A program made the position numbers and the translations under genes. 64,000 nt of DNA from Diorhabda sublineata (lineage: Eukaryota > Arthropoda > Insecta > Coleoptera > Chrysomelidae): the NCBI RefSeq assembly GCF_026230105.1, contig NC_079477.1, forward strand, positions 10,049,001 to 10,113,000, written 5' to 3'. Positions 33,501 through 46,081 of the stretch are shown one piece after another. Every line of letters starts with the position of its first letter. The stretch's first letter is position 1. The notes beneath the pieces are model-generated. The model worked only from the letters and a program-made list of their open reading frames with translations. It was not told the origin of the DNA and ran no database searches.

Positions 33501-36500
33501 ATGCCACTCAGAGCTTTAAAGAATTCCAAATAAATGAAATCATTTCCACTTTCACAATGTTTCCAACGACTCAATTCCTTTCAGTTGTCTGTTTCAGTCT
33601 TGTTAGACATTTTGTGACGTTCATTTGAATATGCAAACAAATTGGAAACAATGGAAGAAATAGAATTATGATATTTACGAATTCTTTGTTAACAAAAAAC
33701 AAAAATGGAAGTAACAAAATTATGAGAAGTAACCTTGAACAAATTCTTGATGAAAAATGGCAGATTTTATTACATATATATCGACAAAATGAAAATTAGC
33801 TTTTTATGAAAATGTACAAAAACGTAATTAAATTTCATTTTTCGTATACAATATAGAATTAGAATTTGTACACACAAAAAAATGATAATAATTGAAATAC
33901 TGCAGTTTGTGCTCAAATTAAAATCTGTTTAGATGCATACCAAAAAAGAAGTATATGGTTGGCTATAATTACGACAAGTGCAATCATCTATTGAAATCAT
34001 TGCACACATCCACAGTATAAAACATGTTAGTATTGGGTTGGCGACAAAGTAATTTCGGTTTTGTAGTATAAAATAAAACACTTTTCCCCTAACAATGAAT
34101 AGTTTTTAATCTTATATATATTTTCCATTTTGCCCAATGACCATATCTTTCTTTTAGTTTCATGATCCCGCGCTCATAACATTTCTGGTTCTTATCAGCA
34201 AAAAACTGAAGCAGGTATGATTGAAGGTCATCGTCGTTTCTGAAAGTTTGACCATTTAAAGAATTCTGCAAACTACCAAATAAATGGTAATCAGATGGTG
34301 CCAGATCAGTGCTGTATGAGGGATGTGACATCACTTCCCAGCCAAGCTCCAATAGTTTCCCACAAATTGCCAAAGATGTGTGAGGCCTTGAATTTTCATG
34401 GTGGAACACTAAACCTTTCCGATTTGACAATTCTGGCCGTTCTTCTTTGATTGCTTCATCCAGTTTTATTAACTGTTGACAGTAAAAATAAAAAAATGAT
34501 CGTTTGGTTCCTTGGAAGCTGCTCAAAAATCACAACAACTTTGTAGTCCCTCTAAACTGACAGCATAAGATTTTTTTGTTGTTTTTCAGCTTTCAATGTG
34601 GTTTGTGCTAGAGTATCGTGTTTGCTTCATGATCGTTTTCGAACTATGTTACTATACAGTACCCATTTTTCATCATCAGTGATGATTCTTTTCAAAAAGG
34701 GTCGTTTAAGGTGCATATCGCAAACGTAGATTCTTTGTGTTAAATGAATTTCTCTCAATTCGTGAGGTACCCAAATGTCAAGCTTCTTAACTAGCCCAAG
34801 ACATTTTAAGTATTTTTCAATTTTTGTGAGCGATATATGTAGACTCTTCGCAACCTTTCGAACAGTTATATGACGTCAATTATAACTTTGATTTGCTAAT
34901 CATCAACTTCAATAGGTAGACCAGAAAGTTGCTCATCTTTAAGGGAAAAATCTCCAGAACGGAATTTTTTTTAACAAGTTTCGACACTCAATTTGAAATT
35001 AACCCACAACTAATAGCTTTAATAAAAAGCACGCCATACTTTCTTCTAAAGTTACGTCAATGTGACCAGTATCACGTGACAAACGGCAAAGTACAGCACT
35101 AACATAAGTTATTCAAAAAGTAAAGCAAGGCTCTCTATCATTAAAAAGCGAAAGTACTTAGTTGCCAACCTTATATTTAACATTTAAAGGAGAAAGTTGA
35201 ATAATCAATGTAAGATTTTATGAGCCTTGATTTTCTCAACAATTTCCTGTGTTCAACGTCTATAAAAAGTGATAGATTTAGAAATTTGACAATTGTTGAA
35301 GGAATTATAACTAACAATATATTTAATTATATAGATTACATTAACTTACAAGCCACTTCAATAAGTTCTTTCACAACATTCTTTTGACGTTCCTTATACT
35401 CTTCATTAACAACACTATAGCTTTCACTTAAATCAGATAACTTGCTGTTTGTAAATCGAACTCCACCTTTAATTGCACCCAAAATTTTAAAATCTTTGTG
35501 TTTTCTCAACGATTTTTCGTCTTTCAAAGTTACCCTAAAGAAATAACCAAGTTGTTCAGTATATTCTAGTTTGACACCTTTATTTTTATCCAAATCCAAA
35601 TCATTTGCAACTCTACTTAACACTTTTTGCATTTTTTCTTGAATTTCATCTTTTTGTTGGGCTAACTCTGAAAATTTTTATTTTTTTTTAGCAATAGAAT
35701 TATATTAAGTTTAAATCAGATTTGATAGAAATCAAATTTCCTAGTATGATTAGAATTAGCAACTTACCAGTTAAACTTTCATCGAAAGAACTTTTTATTA
35801 AGAATTCCGCTCTATCAACCAACTCAAAATCTAGAGTTTGTTCTATCATATTTTGGAAATTCTGCATGTCTGATGATAGTTCTGATAACGGATCAACTAA
35901 CATATCATTTACGAATTTGTTGTTTAATTCTCTCAATACTTTAATAATGGCAGGTATAGTACTAACAGCTGTATATACCTAATAATAGAAGTCCATTCAT
36001 AATTATTTGGAATTTAAATTCAACAGTGCAAGGCAAAATGTAACAGAAAATATAAATGATAATCTAAAGTCAAAACATATTACCAAATCGTAATATTAGT
36101 GATACCAAGAGGGTAATTGATATTTACTCAAAGATCATGGACCCACTGGATTTCAAAGGTTACAATAAAGAGAATGAAATGTTCTATATTTCTGTTTAAG
36201 GCAGTATCTAGTGATTCAAAAATGTATTGACAGTTTTGATTCTCCCACTCCAGATACTCTAATAATGAAGGTGTATTAAATTGTTGTTTGCATAGAGGGG
36301 TTGCCAATACAGGCGGGTAGACAAATGAAGTAAGAAGAATCTATTCGACCATATTAGATATTCACAGAGGATGTTAAGTAGTCTTCAAAAATGGTGCTGT
36401 TCAAAATACTACCGGTTCGAAATACTTAGCGTGATTGTCATACAAAATGTAAAAAATTTTTTTAATTACTATATTAATTTGAAAAATCAATATTTGCAGT

Positions 36501-37145
36501 ACCCTTATAGTACTGTTAGAGAGTTAAAATTGTTATGTGCAATAGTATTGAAATGGATACTTTTAAAGAAGTTATTAACATTGCTCCAGGCAACAATTGA
36601 TTCATTTTTAATATTTTGAAGGGCTGTCATAGGCACCGGATACTCTATAAATGTGGTAGAAGTGATCAAAGAATGGAAAATATCCCCTCTCATTTCAATT
36701 TACCACGTTCTAGTAAATTCCAAAATTCCAGCTAGTGCTTATAAATTTTGGGTATAAATAAACATTGTTATCATATTTAGCTCTGGCTGCAGTGGTTTGA
36801 AAAGGTAAAATGAAAAAATAAGAAATATTTTTAATAAATAATTTCTTCAAAGAATTTTAGGTAGAGAATATCAGTAGTTCTTGTTTATAGGTTTTTTCAC
36901 ATTATTCTCGAGTAGTTTCAAATATGTAAACAAATGAAAAAAATTAGATAAAAATATATCTATGTGTAATTTGTAATATATCTATAAAGTTGTTATTTTG
37001 GGATTTCACATTAACAAAAAAGTATCTAAATGTACTATTATGCACTGAGAATATTGAAAAATCTGTGTTAAAAATCTATTTTTTCTGAGAAAGTACTATT
37101 CTGCCACTTTCCATTATCACGAAACCAAGAATTATGATATTCTTG

Positions 37146-37205
<60 letters not shown>

Positions 37206-37817
37206 CTAAGAACGCGTCTCCGCCCTGGAGCCGGTCCTGCTTAGATGTAGTGGAATTATACACTTCGGCGAAGGCACGCGGCGCCTTTGACATACTTTTT
37301 ATAAACCGCGGAATCCGTTTGATGTTTGTTTCATATAAATCTTTATTATAGCAGGCGGTTATTTTTAAGAAATCTTTTGAGAGATATATGAGGAGTTTTT
37401 GTAGTGCAGTTTAGTTCAGTTTATAATTAACAGAATGAATTATCTAATTAATCCAAGAATTTAAATAAATTATTCAAGTTAATTGATAGTGATAAGTGAA
37501 TTATTATAAGTTAGTTTAGTGTATAATGTTTGAATAAATTGAGAACGTAAGAGACAGTGTCTATTAATTCACCCCACGAGTAGAAAGAGTGTAATTAAAT
37601 ACGAAAAACATTAGATTGGTGCCAGGTGTGGGATGAATTAATAGACACAGTCTCTTACGTTCTTAATTTATTTCAACACTATACACTACACATGCTTCTA
37701 ACTTATCACTATCGTTTAAGTAACTTAACTAATTTATTCAAATTCTTCGATTACTTTCTATTTCGATCTATTCACTACGAATATACCAATATTTATTAAA
37801 AAACTGAACTGCGCTAC

Positions 37818-37886
<69 letters not shown>

Positions 37887-40800
37887 AAAGAATTCTCAGA
37901 ACTTCTACAAAATGAAGAAACAAAACAAATAAATAAATAGACCTCCCTTTATTCAAAATAAACAAAAATAAAAAGGATCTTGTGAGCATGTAGGTACTTT
38001 CTAATAATTAAATGAAAAATCCACTATTGAGTAACGTATTTATAGAAAGAAAGCTCATAGCTGCCTCAAACAAATCAAGGAATAAGTTCAAAGAAAAAGA
38101 AAAGCCAGAAGACTATAAGAACAGAAGATACTAAATAATCTTATCCAGCAGTTAGGAAAAAAATTCACTGTGTCAATGCGCACGTGATAAACAAACGGCA
38201 ACTGTATTTGCCTTATATTTAAAGAATATTTTCTAAATCTCCGGATATAGAAACTAATGATGAAACCGATAATAACGATGATAGGGATATTAATGAAGAA
38301 GTAAATAATAGTGATCAAGGAAAACTATAATTATGAATGATTGAAAATATTGATTGAAAGTATCACTTTAAAACGTACTTATGTTTATGTATATGGAAAA
38401 ACACCTTTTTTCATAAGACTGTTAGATTTTCTTTTTTTCCCGTCTCCAGCTAATGGCGCAACACATTTTAACAGAATTTGAGTGATTTTTGGACATAGTT
38501 TTAATCTTCAAATTAAATTATTTTGAATTAAATATCTACAGCAATGCTACTAACTAGCATATAATATTTTCCTCTGCGTAAAGTGGATTATTACCTTGTA
38601 ACAATCCTGAAGAGTGGCATTTTTCGAACCGATCTTTCTAGATAATGGCACCAAATCCATAACTCTGGGTAACCATTCTTTAACGAGTTGTGTTCTAATG
38701 TCGAGATTCATTGAAATACACTCCACCACTTCCAATCTTTCATTTATAGCATGAATATCTTTTAAAGGTTGTTTTATCCACTGTTCCAATAATCTACTTC
38801 CTTGAGCTGTAGCACAGTTATCTAAAAGTCCTTTCAGACTGGATGATTTATCAACGCGTTTAAAATAATTGTTTGGGCCTGTATTTGAAGCTTTAGGTAT
38901 AACATGAAGGGCGAACAAAGCTGCATTATCAATTCTTACAAACCTGCACATTAAAAAATATAATTAATTATAAAGTAATAATTGAAATAATAGCAATTTT
39001 GAGTTTCAAATGATCAAATTAGTAATTTATTAATGGTATCCATTCAACAGTTGCTTATGAATTCTATTTCGGAGGATTCTGAGGGTAATATTTTTACCTG
39101 CGAGCATCTAGAGTACTGAGCTTGAATTGATTAAAATTTTTCTCATCTTCATTTAAATTGAGAAATTTAATGAGAGCAGATAAACAACCTAGTGCATTCT
39201 TGAAATTGGTTTCCTTATAAGAAAAGCAGTTTCTTTGTTGGTCTTTCGAAAAGTATAAAAGTCTATTTAAATCCTGTGCTAAATCTCCTGCAAAATCCGA
39301 TGCTTTAACCTTCGCTATTAGAATGCCTAAAAAATTATGAGAAAAAGAAATTTTATACATTCATAACAATTTTCATATACAAGTATACTATACAAAATTT
39401 CGATTTTTTAATCTAAAAAATATTAAATGAATTATTACATCCTCCAATCATTATTGTATGAAATACAGATATTTTAAAAAATGTTCGAAAGGAAGTTGGA
39501 AACTAAATCGAATTTGAACTGCACTTATTTTCTCCTTCTGGAAACAAATACATTTCACATTTGTATGACTCTAAGAAGTGAGGCTCTATCGAATTGATGG
39601 GTTAGGGCTGTTAGGCTACATCATTCTTTGGATTTCGATTTCTTCAAGATAATTTTCGACGAGTCTTGTGATGTAGTAAGATAAGACTTCTAACGACATA
39701 TTTTAACAACATACGACCCCATACTATTAGTAATTCTCTACCACACTCAAATTTAGTCATACGCAAATCTTCTGTTTTCTCATATTTACACTGGGAGTCA
39801 TCTATCAAGGCCGAAGAGGCAAAATTTGACTCATTTGATAACATAACATGATGAATAAAACAAAAGGTTAAACAGTAGTGTCTTTGGGCAAAATAGGTCC
39901 TGATTTGCTTCAGATATACGTCCATGGCTCTGAGCTGGTCTTCGTGTCTCTGAAAAACTTCATAATGCTTTGGAAATCGACGATTGTGCCCCATGGAATA
40001 GTTGTGCTACTTGTACATGGGAAGCTTTCTTGAGTCAACCCAATAGCTACAGCAAATTCTTCGCGGGTAAGATTATTGTTTTGGCAGATATTATGTTCTG
40101 TTTAAAGTTTTAATCGAGTACACAGCTAAGTTGTGTATCGAGATGTTCGAAAAACCACAATTTTTTCAAAAAAAATTTTTACTAAATAAAAATATTGCTT
40201 TAGTATGTCTTGAAAGTATATGATGATTATAGATTTGTGAATCTTAATATTTGTTCCCAAAACACAAAGAATAAATAGCTAAATCGATTTAGAAAAATAA
40301 TTACTCTTCCAACAATTGGCTTGTTGTGATGTAGCATCTTGATAAAAACAGTTATTTAGCATAAATATCATAATTTTAATTTTGCACTTCTCTATTTATT
40401 GGAATACTAAAGATGTTATCTATTGGGTTTTCCTTTAGCTGGAAGATTCTTGATGAAAACTTCATATTTTTGTATTAATATACATGTTCCATTACCGTAC
40501 AAGGTAACATCATTATTTATTTATAATTGGCATTATTTTAAATAAATTTCAATACAGTTGAACATCGTAAATCCGGACTTCTAAAACGCAGACTATCTAA
40601 AATCCGGACTGATTCCTTCGTATCGTAATTTTTAGCTTCCGTATTTGACACTAGATGGCGACACTATACAGAACGATAACATGAAGAATATGTTAATAAA
40701 GTATTTAAACTTTTTATTATTATTATTTTATGAATGTGTTTTTGTGCATTATTGAACGCGGTTTTATTGTATTTTAGGCATACCTCTCTCTCTGTTTACA

Positions 40801-42831
40801 TTATTATGTAATGCGATATGATTTCTTTTTAACCCGATAGATGACGTCACCATAAATGCATTCAAATGTTCATATGACCTAAAATACGGAAAAATCTAAA
40901 AACCTAACCAATCCTTTCCCAGGGATTCCGGATTTACGATGTTGTACTATAATATAATTCTAGTTAATATTTACCATTCCTTTCCAAAACTTTTCTAAGT
41001 GCAACCAGATCAGGTGTTTCTCCATTTGGTAGTATACATTCCTTGGGACCAATCTGAGCAATCAAACCTTCTAGTTCCGAAAATGAGTCGTTATCCGTAA
41101 TTTCACATACTTCAAATTTACATTCAGTGACATTAACACAACTCAATGCCAGTAACTAAAATAAGCGTAAAGTGGAAAAAAGTATTACATAAGGTTGTTT
41201 CAAATAAAGAACCTCTACATAGTTATTTGTTAACAGACAGATTCAATTTAGAAATCTCTATTAATAAAAGTCTTAATACTAAATACTTTTCACTATACAT
41301 AACAGTAATAATAATAAGCGTATGATATTTCAAAGAATCTAAATATTATAAGCAGTGTTTCAGAAAAAGGAATAGCTTATGTTAGTGCTGTACTTTGTCG
41401 TTTGTCACGTGAGACTTGTCACATTGACGTAACTTTAGAAGCAAGTAGTGCGTGATTTTTACTATTACCGTAAAGGAAAGAAAGCTACTGCGAATCACAA
41501 AGAAATTTGTGGAGTTTATGTTGCCGATTGCTTAACAGAGCGCACGTGTTAGAATTGGTATAAAAAATTCCGTTCTGGAGATTTTTCCTTCAAAGTTGAG
41601 CAACTATCTGGTTGGCCTACTGAAGTTGATGACCAAATCAAAGTCATAATGGAGGAGGATATAACTGTCCGAGAGGTTGCGAAGAGGCTACATGTATCAT
41701 AAAAAGTAACATAGTTCGAAAACTATGATGGAGCAAACACGATAAATCAGGACAAACCACATCGAAGATGAAAAACAAAAAAGCTTATGCTATCAGTTTG
41801 GTGCGATTACAAAGGTGTTGTGTTTTTTGAGCTGCTTCTAAGGAACCAAACGATCAATTCTGATGTATACTGACAACAATTAATGAAACTGGATGAAACA
41901 AAGTAAAATTACCAGAAGTTTCAAATCGGAAAGGTTTAGCGTTCCACCATGATAATGCAAGGCCTCACACATCTTCGGCAACTCATGGGATACTATTGGA
42001 GCTTGGCTGTAAAGTGATGCCATATCCCCCTTACAGCCCTAATCTGGCACCATCTGATTACCATTTATTTCGAAGTTTGCAGAATTCTTTGATTAGTCAA
42101 ACCTTCAGAAATGACGATGACCTTCAATCGCACCTGGTTGAGTTTTTATTCTATACTACAAAATTGAAATTACTTTGTCGCCGACCATTTTTATAGCAAT
42201 AGATAGAAAGAGGACTTAACATGTTTCAAGTGAGCTTTTAATTAACATGAATGAAAATTGAATGGATAAAACTGTTTTAGTTAGAATTTATTTAAAAGTG
42301 CTTTCAATAAGACAAGAACAAGCTATTAAATTGATAGTTAGTAAGGTGAAATTAATAAGTTAATGATAAAGGTGTAATCCAAATTGTGAAGTTGAAATGA
42401 TTTGAGTAGTACAGGAGGAAATTCAAGAAAATATTTGAAATTATATAAGACAAAAATAGATAAATACAACTTACTTTATTGGGACATATTTTAATACTCA
42501 TGACACAATTTGTGAAATCAATAGGTACATTTTCAAAAAGTAAATCCTCAAATTGACTCAAATTTCCAGGAGATCCTTTATATTCCAAAGCCCATTGATT
42601 TCCTTTTGTAGACTGCTTGATGTACACTTCGACCCTGTACTGCCGGACGATTAACAGTTCTCTTAGAAACAATTCAAATTGTCCCTTACTGACAGTTACA
42701 TAGCTCAGTTTCGGTTCATCGCCCATATATTTCACGGGGGTAGATAAAAATTCGGCAGCCAGATCAGTATCCTCACCATGAAGAGAATAATATTCATTAC
42801 GATTGAAAAAACGTATAGTTGATGATGGTTT
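27557..42831 (-). CDS. MSH2: DNA mismatch repair protein MSH2 (MutS homolog 2), 12 exons; first coding exon not found
   Basis: Exons in gene order: 42831-42475, 41155-40975, 39326-39098, 38943-38595, 35978-35768, 35667-35350, 33170-32922, 31426-31221, 30978-30887, 28931-28709, 28624-28532, 27712-27557 (TAG). All phases and GT/AG borders agree; 887 codons follow the missing start of about 20-25 residues (human MSH2 has 934). MSH2 pairs with MSH6 or MSH3 to bind mismatches in the nucleus. Landmarks: TIRFFNRNEYYSLHGED (domain I), SPGNLSQFEDLLFENVP, IGPKECILPNGE, GSRLLEQWIKQPL (lever), FTNSKL (clamp), SFIPNDVSFEKD, Walker A GPNMCGKSTYIR, Walker B LVIIDELGRGTSTYDG, then ATHFHEL. The near-invariant GPNMGGKST reads GPNMCGKST, though GxxxxGKS is kept. 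DGFGLAW reads DGCGLAW and the 'SQLKG' Ser is Cys. No stops or shifts occur in the exons, so the gene looks functional. Introns carry two mariners, an LTR palindrome, LINE tails and a partial duplicate exon. Confidence 0.96.
28784..29160. repeat. direct duplication, copy 1 (contains the functional MSH2 exon end)
   Basis: Starts inside the MSH2 exon 28931-28709 and runs into the upstream intron. It matches 29575-29925 base for base apart from scattered substitutions and small indels. Confidence 0.85.
29172..29515. repeat. 148-bp tandem repeat, about 2.3 units
   Basis: CAATCGATCTTAATCGGCTT at 29197, CAATCGACATCAATCGGCTT at 29345 and AAATCGACCGCAATCGGCTT at 29493 are each 148 bp apart. Units contain shared words such as TTAATCGACAATATCT and AATTGATGTGATTCG. 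The array sits exactly between the two copies of the duplicated MSH2 exon segment. Confidence 0.9.
29575..29712 (-). pseudogene. partial duplicate of an MSH2 exon (ATHFHEL exon)
   Basis: Repeats the first 138 bp of the exon at 28931, including its splice acceptor, but lacks the remaining 3' part and the splice donor. The duplicate reads NVIKHFSLFAIHFYELNLLA where the real exon reads NVIKPFSLFATHFHELNLLA. After TPLYTI it departs into unrelated sequence. It lies upstream of the intact exon in transcription order. If spliced in, it would have no matching donor, so it is probably skipped. Confidence 0.9.
29999..30325 (+). mobile_element. LINE 3' end with (GAT)n tail
   Basis: The + strand reads EELKLIERNILRLILGPHIT, then GDEERIFKKNKEIEEEMG, with broken frames after it. 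This resembles the end of RTE-like LINE polyproteins. It ends in a (GAT)n run at about 30303-30320. In an MSH2 intron, antisense to MSH2. Confidence 0.65.
31760..32104 (+). mobile_element. non-LTR retrotransposon C-terminal fragment
   Basis: The + frame reads RLQTPRTSIYRDSFLWRSAS, then LWNQLPRHVFPRHYNRSSR, a typical end of insect non-LTR RT proteins (family pattern 'RxWNxLPxxVFPxxYN'), followed by a stop at 32099. In an MSH2 intron, antisense. Confidence 0.7.
34033..35172 (-). mobile_element. mariner element (mellifera-like) in an MSH2 intron
   Basis: Begins after TA with TTGGGTTGGCGACAAAGTAA. The other end, reverse-complemented, starts AAGGTTGGCAACTAAGTAC, giving mariner-type inverted repeats. 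The transposase is broken: the frame at 34526-34089 has LVFHHENSRPHTSLA (usual HDNARPH, catalytic Asp changed to Glu), PSYSTDLAPSDYHLFGSLQN and a complete C-terminus. Upstream parts are frameshifted. Same strand as MSH2. Confidence 0.88.
37149..37203. repeat. (TA)n microsatellite
   Basis: About 27 TA units, forming the left border of the LTR palindrome. Confidence 0.95.
37206..37818. mobile_element. LTR retrotransposon end in head-to-head inverted arrangement
   Basis: The left arm (about 37398-37595) and right arm (about 37628-37818) are inverted copies: GAACGTAAGAGACAGTGTCT on the left against its complement on the right, and the CAGTTTAGTTCAG / CTGAACTG ends likewise. The left copy continues outward into a GC-richer part with a TATAAA at about 37300 and an AATCTTTATT stretch, like an LTR promoter. 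After the left copy comes ACATTA then TTGGTGCCAGGTGTGGG, which could be a primer-binding site. Both sides are flanked by (TA)n. In an MSH2 intron. Confidence 0.6.
37819..37882. repeat. (TA)n microsatellite
   Basis: About 32 TA units, forming the right border of the LTR palindrome. Confidence 0.95.
39640..40150 (-). mobile_element. Tc1-like transposase relic
   Basis: On the - strand: NNLTREEFAVAIGLTQES near 40060 (HTH-like), then CFIHHVMLSNESNFASS near 39850 (Tc1 pattern 'VLFSDESRF', Asp replaced by Asn) and ELLIVWGRM near 39720 (pattern 'GGSVMVWG'). Degenerate. In an MSH2 intron. Confidence 0.5.
41376..42193 (+). mobile_element. mariner relic related to 34033-35172, opposite orientation
   Basis: Starts CTTATGTTAGTGCTGTACTT, which matches an internal point of the other mariner's 5' end (reverse-complemented), so the outer inverted repeat is missing. 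It ends TTGAAATTACTTTGTCGCCG, the expected 3' end. Contents: WYKKFRSGDFSFKVEQLSG near 41560, then ...HHDNARPHTSSATHGILLEL near 41945, then PYPPYSPNLAPSDYHLFRSL near 42020. Several stops and a large internal deletion. In the MSH2 intron after the domain I exon. Confidence 0.82.
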
Positions 42832-43078
42832 CTGAAAATAAGACATATATGTGTCCAATAAATAAGTTCAAAATTTTTAAAAACTAATCGTTAACAACAA
42901 TAGGTTCCTAATTTAGTCAAATTATTTTCTGCTGGAAAAGTTGTAAGGTGATTCTACGTTGCCCCTTCTACATATTATGTATGAATTTGATATGGAATTT
43001 GCTAACCAAATATCTAACCATATATAAAATATTTCACACAATATGGAAAATGTACAAATTCTTTAGACTATACTAAAT

Positions 43079-43360
43079 ACAGACATAGTAATTGTAATTG
43101 GAGAGGCAAACGCGAAAGTTGGCAAAGAGGAAATGTATAAAAATATAACGGGAGAAGAAGGCAAGCACGAAGGGTCAAATAATATTGGACTTAGATTGAT
43201 AGCATTAGCAGTCGAAAAAGATATGAATATCAGAGTACCCACTTTCAGAGAAAAGACATTTATAAAGGTACTTGGATTAGAAATGATACAAATACACTTT
43301 CTGGTAGGTGTCAAAATTAGGATAAAAACATGGAAAAAACGAAAAACCAAAGATTAAGTA
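43079..43360 (+). mobile_element. LINE endonuclease-domain fragment
   Basis: Reads DIVIVIGEANAKVGKEEMYK, then NNIGLRLIALAVEKDMNIRV. This fits the apurinic-type endonuclease of RTE-like LINEs (pattern 'GDFNAKVG', here GEANAKVG with the Asp and Phe changed). A frameshift follows near 43290. Confidence 0.75.
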
Positions 43361-44039
43361 AATTTTATACGACTTAAGCGATTTAAAGAGAGAATGTACG
43401 ATAGACATTGAAGAATACTTAAGCACCCGAGAAGAAAGCCACACACTAACAATTGAAAAAAACTGGCAAAAAATTGAACTAGTAACAACACGAAAAAAAA
43501 TCTCCAACTGAGAAAATAACGAAACAGTTGGCTAGATGATGGTTGTGACAGTGAAATAGAGCAAAAAAGGGAATTTAGTCAAAAAATATTGTAGAATAGA
43601 GATGAGAGAAACACAAGTGAATATAATAACCAAAGAGAAAAAGTAAAGAAACTATGTAGAAGGAAAAAAAGAATATCTTTAGAAGACAAAATAAAAACTA
43701 TAGAGGGAGAATATCAAAGAAAGGAAATTAAAAATTAATACAAAGATGTTAAAATACATAATAAAACAAAACGAGAGTTCTATCACATGAAGGAAACCTT
43801 TTAGGTGAAAAAGAAGAAAAAATTAGAAAATGGAAATAATATTTCGAAGAAATACCTATGTCCAAAATGACAGAACCGAAAATGCACTCGAAGAAATAGC
43901 AAAAGAAGAAAAACTTGAAAACCAGCTTACAGTAATAGTGATAAATAAGATGAAAAACAATTGACTCGGAGACAATGAAGTAACAAAAGAACGAATAAAG
44001 CATAGCGGTGAACAGCTTAAAGAATAAATTTACAATTTA

Positions 44040-44588
44040 CTTTGTCAGATTTGCAAAACCGAGAAAATGCCAAAAGCATGGAGAAAAGACATTATATTAC
44101 CCATTTACAAGAAGGGAGAGAAAAGGAAATCGAACTAAGAATTGCCAAAAGTAACCGCTGTACAGGCACCCTTAGAAGACTATTAACATCGAAAAACAAT
44201 ATTGAGATACACCCTGACATACGCCTGTGAAACTTGGGTAATAACGAATAAAACTAAATATAATTTTTGCTGAAAAGCAGATAGAGTTAGGATGGGAGAG
44301 AAGATCAAACCATGAAATTTATACATTATATATACGTTTATAAAGACATAAAGATTACAATGGCTAGGTCACTTGGACGAAGACAGGCTCTTGAAACTAG
44401 TTGCATGGAAGATACCAGAGGACAAGAGGAAAAAGCGTAGACCAAAAAAGTGGCAGAGGGAAGTAGTGGAAAAAGACCTTAGGGAGAGAAACATCCAGAG
44501 CTGGAGAGAAAAAGCAAGAAGTGGAGAAAAATTACAAGACTATAGACCTAAATGGTCTGCATATAAGCCTATATATAAAAAATTCTTC

Positions 44589-44590
<2 letters not shown>
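44040..44590 (+). mobile_element. LINE C-terminal fragment ending in (TA)n
   Basis: Contains WLGHLDEDRLLKLVAWKIPE, then RKKRRPKKWQREVVEKDLRE, then RNIQSWREKARSGEKLQDY, the C-terminal 'W.GH..R' region of a LINE polyprotein, ending at the (TA)n run at 44591. The piece before it (44050-44230) is RT text joined by a deletion. Confidence 0.65.

Positions 44591-44636
<46 letters not shown>
44591..44636. repeat. (TA)n microsatellite
   Basis: About 23 TA units between two LINE fragments. Confidence 0.95.
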
Positions 44637-44638
<2 letters not shown>

Positions 44639-45184
44639 ATTTTGCGGAAACATTAATTTCAAATTATAAATACTTTTAACAATTACAGAACAAAACGGAC
44701 AGTAAAGGAGGGAGTACCTTACTTAAAAAGTGTATTAATAAAGGCATTTTTCATAATCTGTTACACATGCTTCAAAAGTCAACGGATACTAATTTAATTT
44801 CACTATTAGATTTTCATAAAACCTATTATATTTACTTCAAAGTGACGCAATTTGTAAGAAGAATGTATAAAAAAACTATTTGCGTTGGTAACAGATATAA
44901 AATTGTAAAAGCGAATAAAGAAGTCAGGCCATATAAAATCAGGATCATGAAAAAAGTAAACGATACTGATATAACAATGTTTTGCGTATATGTGATCATA
45001 GGAAAAAACGAGGTTAACTTGAGAAATATGGGAATTTCGAACGAGGCACTGCACAAGATTATTATGAAGAAAATGATAGAATGAACATGAAATAGAATAG
45101 ATTTTGAATTATGTTAATTAATCATTTTTGGTTTTGGCGAAAAATTTGCTCACAGTTATAAGAGATATGAATTTCTGGATATGA

Positions 45185-46081
45185 ATGGACAATAAACTGA
45201 GCAGTAGAATACCTGTGATGGCCGGTATCAAACTAGGGGACAACCTCAGCCCGGTCTTGTTGAGCATCATAATGGATAAGATTATAAACAAGGTAAAGCG
45301 AGCTGGCAGAGGATACTGGATGGGAAGCAAAAAAATCAAAATAGCATGTTATGCTGGTGACACAGTGATCATCTCAGAAGATAAGTTACAAAGGCTACAG
45401 TATAGGTTTGAACAAATAGCGAAAGTTTTTAACATGCAAATATCCCTGAAGAAAACCAAATTTTTTACAGTATCCAGAGAACCGAGAAGATGTAAACTCG
45501 CAATATAAGATCGGAGTGTAGAACAAGTGATGTCATTTAAATATCTAGGAGCAAACATAACAAGTAATAGAAATCTAAAAAATGAAGTGATAGCTCAAAC
45601 AACAAAGGTGTCAATAATATCGGGGTACCTGAGAGATGTAATTTGCCGGAATAAATATATGATTTCCAGGAGCAAAGTCAGAATATACAATACCTGTGTG
45701 AGACCAGTAATGACTTACCCGATAGAGACCAGAGTAGATAACACCTTAACTAAGCGGCTTTTAAGAACTACTGAAATGCGAACGCTGAGATCAATAGCGG
45801 GACACACCTTAGTTGACCACAAGAGAAAGGAAGGAATAAGGGAGATATGTGACATCCAGGATGTAGTGATGGGCGATAAATCGACGAAGGAAATGGAAAG
45901 ACCACGTGGACAAAATGTTGGATGACAGATTGCAAAGGAACAAAAACCGAATACATCCCGACCACCAGGACGACTACCTACAAGATGGTACGAAAGCTTG
46001 TCTTCATCATCCCAGCTGCAACTAGGCAACCATTGATGCAAACACAGGACTAAGTCCTAACATACGATGAAGAAGAAGAAT
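45185..46081 (+). mobile_element. RTE-like LINE: RT domain to 3' end with (GAA)n tail
   Basis: Reads IPVMAGIKLGDNLSPVLLSI (RT pattern 'GxxQGDxLSPxLF'), ACYAGDTVIISED (YADD changed to YAGD, catalytic Asp lost), SFKYLGANITSNRNLKNEV, then SRSKVRIYNTCVRPVMTY and RPPGRLPTRWYESLSSSSQ. A stop interrupts at 45506-45508 and a frameshift near 45880. The end is a (GAA)n tail at about 46065-46080. This is the best preserved LINE in the window, but it is inactive and 5'-truncated. Confidence 0.88.

Noticed and set aside
37768..37989. - strand ORF containing a long Tyr-Ile repeat
   Set aside because: The repeat is just a translated (TA)n microsatellite.
43063..43507. - strand hydrophobic ORFs that look like membrane proteins
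   Set aside because: They are antisense shadows of the AT-rich LINE endonuclease fragment.
45715..46041. - strand ORF of 108 codons opposite the LINE
   Set aside because: Antisense of the LINE RT C-terminal region.
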